Source: Clostridiales bacterium UBA1316
GTDB taxonomy: Bacteria; Bacillota; Clostridia; Oscillospirales; Oscillospiraceae
Assembly: GCA_002307055.1 (NCBI GenBank)
Contig: DBTM01000005.1
Location: forward strand, 88,397-110,505
Direction of reading: 5' to 3'
DNA: 22,109 nt
Both the position numbers and the translations under genes were made by a program. This document shows, in pieces, positions 21,868-22,109 of the stretch. The notes under the pieces were generated by a model. It saw only the letters and a list, made by a program, of their open reading frames with translations, was not told the origin of the DNA and searched no databases. Position 1 is the first letter of the stretch. Each line of letters begins with the position of its first letter.

Positions 21868-21891
21868 AACCCTGTAATATGATAATAATGA

Positions 21892-21970
21892 ATTGTGTCA
21901 TGTGTCCAGATTGGTTCGTATTCATATGAATCGCTTAGGCAGATGACACGATTTCTTTCCGGCAGAGAGT
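21892..21970 (+). terminator. long inverted repeat downstream of clp, possible terminator
   Basis: ATTGTGTCAT (21892-21901) pairs with ATGACACGAT (21953-21962) with one wobble, and TTCTTT follows. The 51-nt loop contains a perfect 12-bp palindrome, ATTCATATGAAT (21920-21931), which may extend the fold. The large loop makes this an atypical terminator. Confidence 0.45.
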
Positions 21971-22109
21971 AGCGGCGCTGGATTGCCTATCACTTTCGGG
22001 CGGCCTGACCGTATAATTTTGTTAATTATGTACAAAAATGAGACGAAGGTTCAGACACATAACGTCGCTTTAACGTCAAGTTTTATGATTGCCAAGATGT
22101 TTTGTCAAC
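21971..22109. other. non-coding tail of the window, nothing recognised
   Basis: There is no convincing ORF with an RBS. A small ATAATT-TTGTT-AATTAT palindrome lies near 22012-22030. The AT-rich end could be the upstream region of a gene outside the window. Confidence 0.35.

Overview
The window looks like a chromosomal segment from a Bacillota (Firmicutes) anaerobe of class Clostridia, perhaps Oscillospirales-like. The reasons are strong purine-rich Shine-Dalgarno sites, sigma-A type promoters, frequent TTG/GTG starts, the gene set ecfA1-ecfA2-ecfT-truA, a tributyrin-esterase-type enzyme, a MecA-like adaptor, a DUF5711-type protein, and a ClpE-like unfoldase with an N-terminal Cys4 zinc module. 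The species cannot be told from the sequence. No ribosomal or transfer RNA gene, CRISPR array or intact insertion sequence was seen; one tmRNA gene is present.

Region 1 (1-5662) is a catabolic segment. It holds the 3' part of a GH51-type alpha-L-arabinofuranosidase, a divergently transcribed pair of paralogous EstA/tributyrin-type serine esterases, an FAD oxidoreductase one base after the second esterase, and a D-2-hydroxyacid dehydrogenase. Together they suggest trimming and oxidising of acylated plant-polysaccharide sugars, which is an inference.

Region 2 (5663-9497) is accessory and reads mainly on the minus strand. It has an XRE-methyltransferase fusion with an operator-like inverted repeat over its promoter, an XRE-TPR-like regulator, a broken four-helix-bundle (S23-type) gene with an in-frame TGA, a second tiny remnant of the same family, dispersed palindromic repeats, and one unrecognised protein gene.

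Region 3 (9570-11610, minus) carries smpB, a cyclophilin and ssrA (tmRNA), in that transcriptional order from one strong promoter. A MecA-like adaptor gene lies upstream. SmpB and tmRNA together perform trans-translation.

Region 4 (11696-16113, plus) starts with a perfect 28-bp inverted repeat that abuts a strong promoter. It continues with a class I rRNA-type methyltransferase, the ECF transporter module ecfA1-ecfA2-ecfT, and truA.

Region 5 (16254-21867, plus) has a DUF5711-type membrane-anchored protein, a CvpA-like protein, pgsA, a free-standing protein made of two copies of a zinc module, and a ClpE-like AAA+ unfoldase carrying a third copy of that module. The first and third copies share a 120-nt stretch with one mismatch, and the homology starts at the ribosome binding site. 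This pair is the most interesting feature: it looks like an unfoldase N-domain that has been duplicated and released as a separate protein.
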